DNA of 6,471 bases from a bacterium. GTDB taxonomy: Bacteria > Patescibacteriota > Patescibacteriia > S139-126 > S139-133. The stretch lies in assembly GCA_030429785.1 (NCBI GenBank), contig JAUIEQ010000046.1:1-6471 (forward strand), given 5' to 3'. How positions within the stretch are numbered: the stretch's first letter is position 1; each line of letters starts with the position of its first letter. This document shows, piece after piece, positions 5,658 through 6,471 of the stretch. Below the pieces are notes generated by a model that made no database searches, was not told the DNA's origin, and saw only the letters and a list, made by a program, of their open reading frames with translations. A program made the translations under genes and the position numbers.

Positions 5658-6471
5658 ATTATAAGAATCTTGGCATTATTGTAGTAGTGTCGTTAGCTGT
5701 TTCGTATACTTTGGTATATGCGGGGTCTTTGACGCCCACTGCGGCGCCGACAGCTACGAGTTATACGTTAACTGATATTTATGCTCGGTTGACAACTAAT
5801 GCTTCGGCAACTGCAGGTGACCATGCGTTGAATGCAACCACGTCGCCAGTGAGTACCTTTCCGACGTTGACAGAGATATATGATGCGATTCCTACGATTG
5901 TGCCTGATCAAGTAAAGTTAGGTTCTTCGTATCTTGGTATAGCAGGAAGTCTGACCCCGGACGGTGGAACTGCTACGGTGGGTAGTTTGTTTACTGGTCA
6001 AACAGCGCACTTGACTGATGACTGGACGCTTGATACGGGTATACTTACTGTAGCTTGTGCGACATCTACTTTTGATGGAACACAAAACTTGGTTGGTAAT
6101 GCATATGACGGTGATGGTGATGGCACGAATCGATGGTGTATGACGGATTCGGGAGATGTAACAGCACCGTATATGTTGTCAGGACTAACAGCGTGGGTTG
6201 ATGGCGTGGCAGTTGCTGGCTCAATGAGTAATGTCGGTGCGCAGATACTCACACCTTCTAGTTCGACACAAGGAATAACTGCAGGCTACCATGATGGTAT
6301 GGGTTATTGTGCTGGCGATGCTGATTTTGTGGTAGAGAACATTAAGTCAGGAGTTAATATTTTTGATCAAGATGGGACCCTGACTCCAGACGGTGGAACT
6401 GCTGCAGTGGGTAGTTTGTTTACTGGTCAAACAGCGCATTTGACTGATGACTGGACGCTTGATACGGGCAT
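5654..6471 (+). CDS. Repetitive secreted protein (3' end outside window)
   Basis: The ATG at 5654 overlaps the TGA of the previous gene (ATGA), and the frame stays open for 272 codons to the right edge. There is a signal peptide at about residues 1-23 (MNYKNLGIIVVVSLAVSYTL, cleavage near VYA-GS). The mature protein begins GSLTPTAAPTATSYTLTDIY, with a related PTLTEIYDAIPTI near residue 70. A module starting SLTPDGGTATVGSLFTGQTA (about 99) recurs at about 242, giving a 143-residue period. Between the copies are an Asp-rich DGDGDG motif, three Cys (VACAT, NRWCM, GYCAG) and GYHDGMGYCAGDADFVVENI followed by KSGVNIF. I have seen similar modules in secreted Patescibacteria proteins and in phage tail-like proteins, sometimes before a DUF1566 domain, but none is visible here. 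It is co-translated with the anchored upstream protein and is probably an extracellular fibre or adhesin. Total length, repeat number and C-terminal anchor are unknown. Confidence 0.8.
   Translation, partial: MNYKNLGIIVVVSLAVSYTLVYAGSLTPTAAPTATSYTLTDIYARLTTNASATAGDHALNATTSPVSTFPTLTEIYDAIPTIVPDQVKLGSSYLGIAGSLTPDGGTATVGSLFTGQTAHLTDDWTLDTGILTVACATSTFDGTQNLVGNAYDGDGDGTNRWCMTDSGDVTAPYMLSGLTAWVDGVAVAGSMSNVGAQILTPSSSTQGITAGYHDGMGYCAGDADFVVENIKSGVNIFDQDGTLTPDGGTAAVGSLFTGQTAHLTDDWTLDTG
5951..6042 (+). repeat. Direct repeat, copy 1 of at least 2
   Basis: This stretch matches 6380-6471 at 86 of 92 positions with an offset of 429 bp, exactly 143 codons. All six differences are transitions. Four are silent, and the other two together turn one Thr codon (ACG) into Ala (GCA). 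It encodes the start of the LTPDGGTA...GSLFTGQTA module. Confidence 0.9.
6380..6471 (+). repeat. Direct repeat, copy 2, cut by the window edge
   Basis: This is the second copy of the module at 5951-6042, still matching when the window ends. The identity therefore probably continues and the true repeat is longer than the visible 92 bp. The reading frame is preserved between the copies. Confidence 0.9.

Noticed and set aside
5998..6252. 84-codon antisense ORF opposite the repetitive secreted gene
   Set aside because: The plus-strand frame continues through it with a signal peptide upstream and an in-phase repeat; the antisense reading is a by-product.

Overview
The window looks like a piece of a chromosome from a Candidate Phyla Radiation (Patescibacteria/Parcubacteria-like) bacterium. 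This rests on AT-rich genes with weak or absent Shine-Dalgarno sequences, a giant multi-domain protein of a type I remember only from such genomes, and secreted proteins built from 'YTLTDIY' and 'GYHDG...NIKSGVNIF' modules of a kind I associate with that group. The phylum is an inference; no marker gene is present. TGA acts as a normal stop, so the Gracilibacteria/Absconditabacteria code is unlikely.

Layout, all on the + strand. (1) 1-3081: the 3' part of a very large gene, open at the left edge. Its N-terminal portion is a series of degenerate ~40-residue helical repeats, and its C-terminal half has two regions resembling GNAT acetyltransferases. (2) 3082-3632: a 551-bp noncoding interval. 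It holds a strong intrinsic terminator, a long 19-bp-arm hairpin followed by an overlapping second stem, an extended -10 promoter next to a perfect 12-bp palindrome, and a folded ~140-nt segment ending in a terminator-like hairpin (a small RNA or an attenuated leader). (3) 3633-6471: a cluster of three secreted or surface protein genes: a short exported beta-sandwich-like protein broken by a one-base frameshift, a longer paralogue with calcium-binding, Ig-like, acidic stalk and membrane-anchor segments, and a repetitive exported protein that runs off the right edge.

The three surface genes appear to form an operon. If the first gene is read across its frameshift, it ends 13 bp before the second, and the second overlaps the third by ATGA. 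The first two share a homologous N-terminal module, and the third carries a near-identical repeat with a 143-codon period. The simplest reading is a cell-surface adhesion or binding locus: one small secreted binding module, one anchored version on a stalk, and one long repetitive protein. No metabolic, defence, mobile-element, tRNA, rRNA or CRISPR features were seen.
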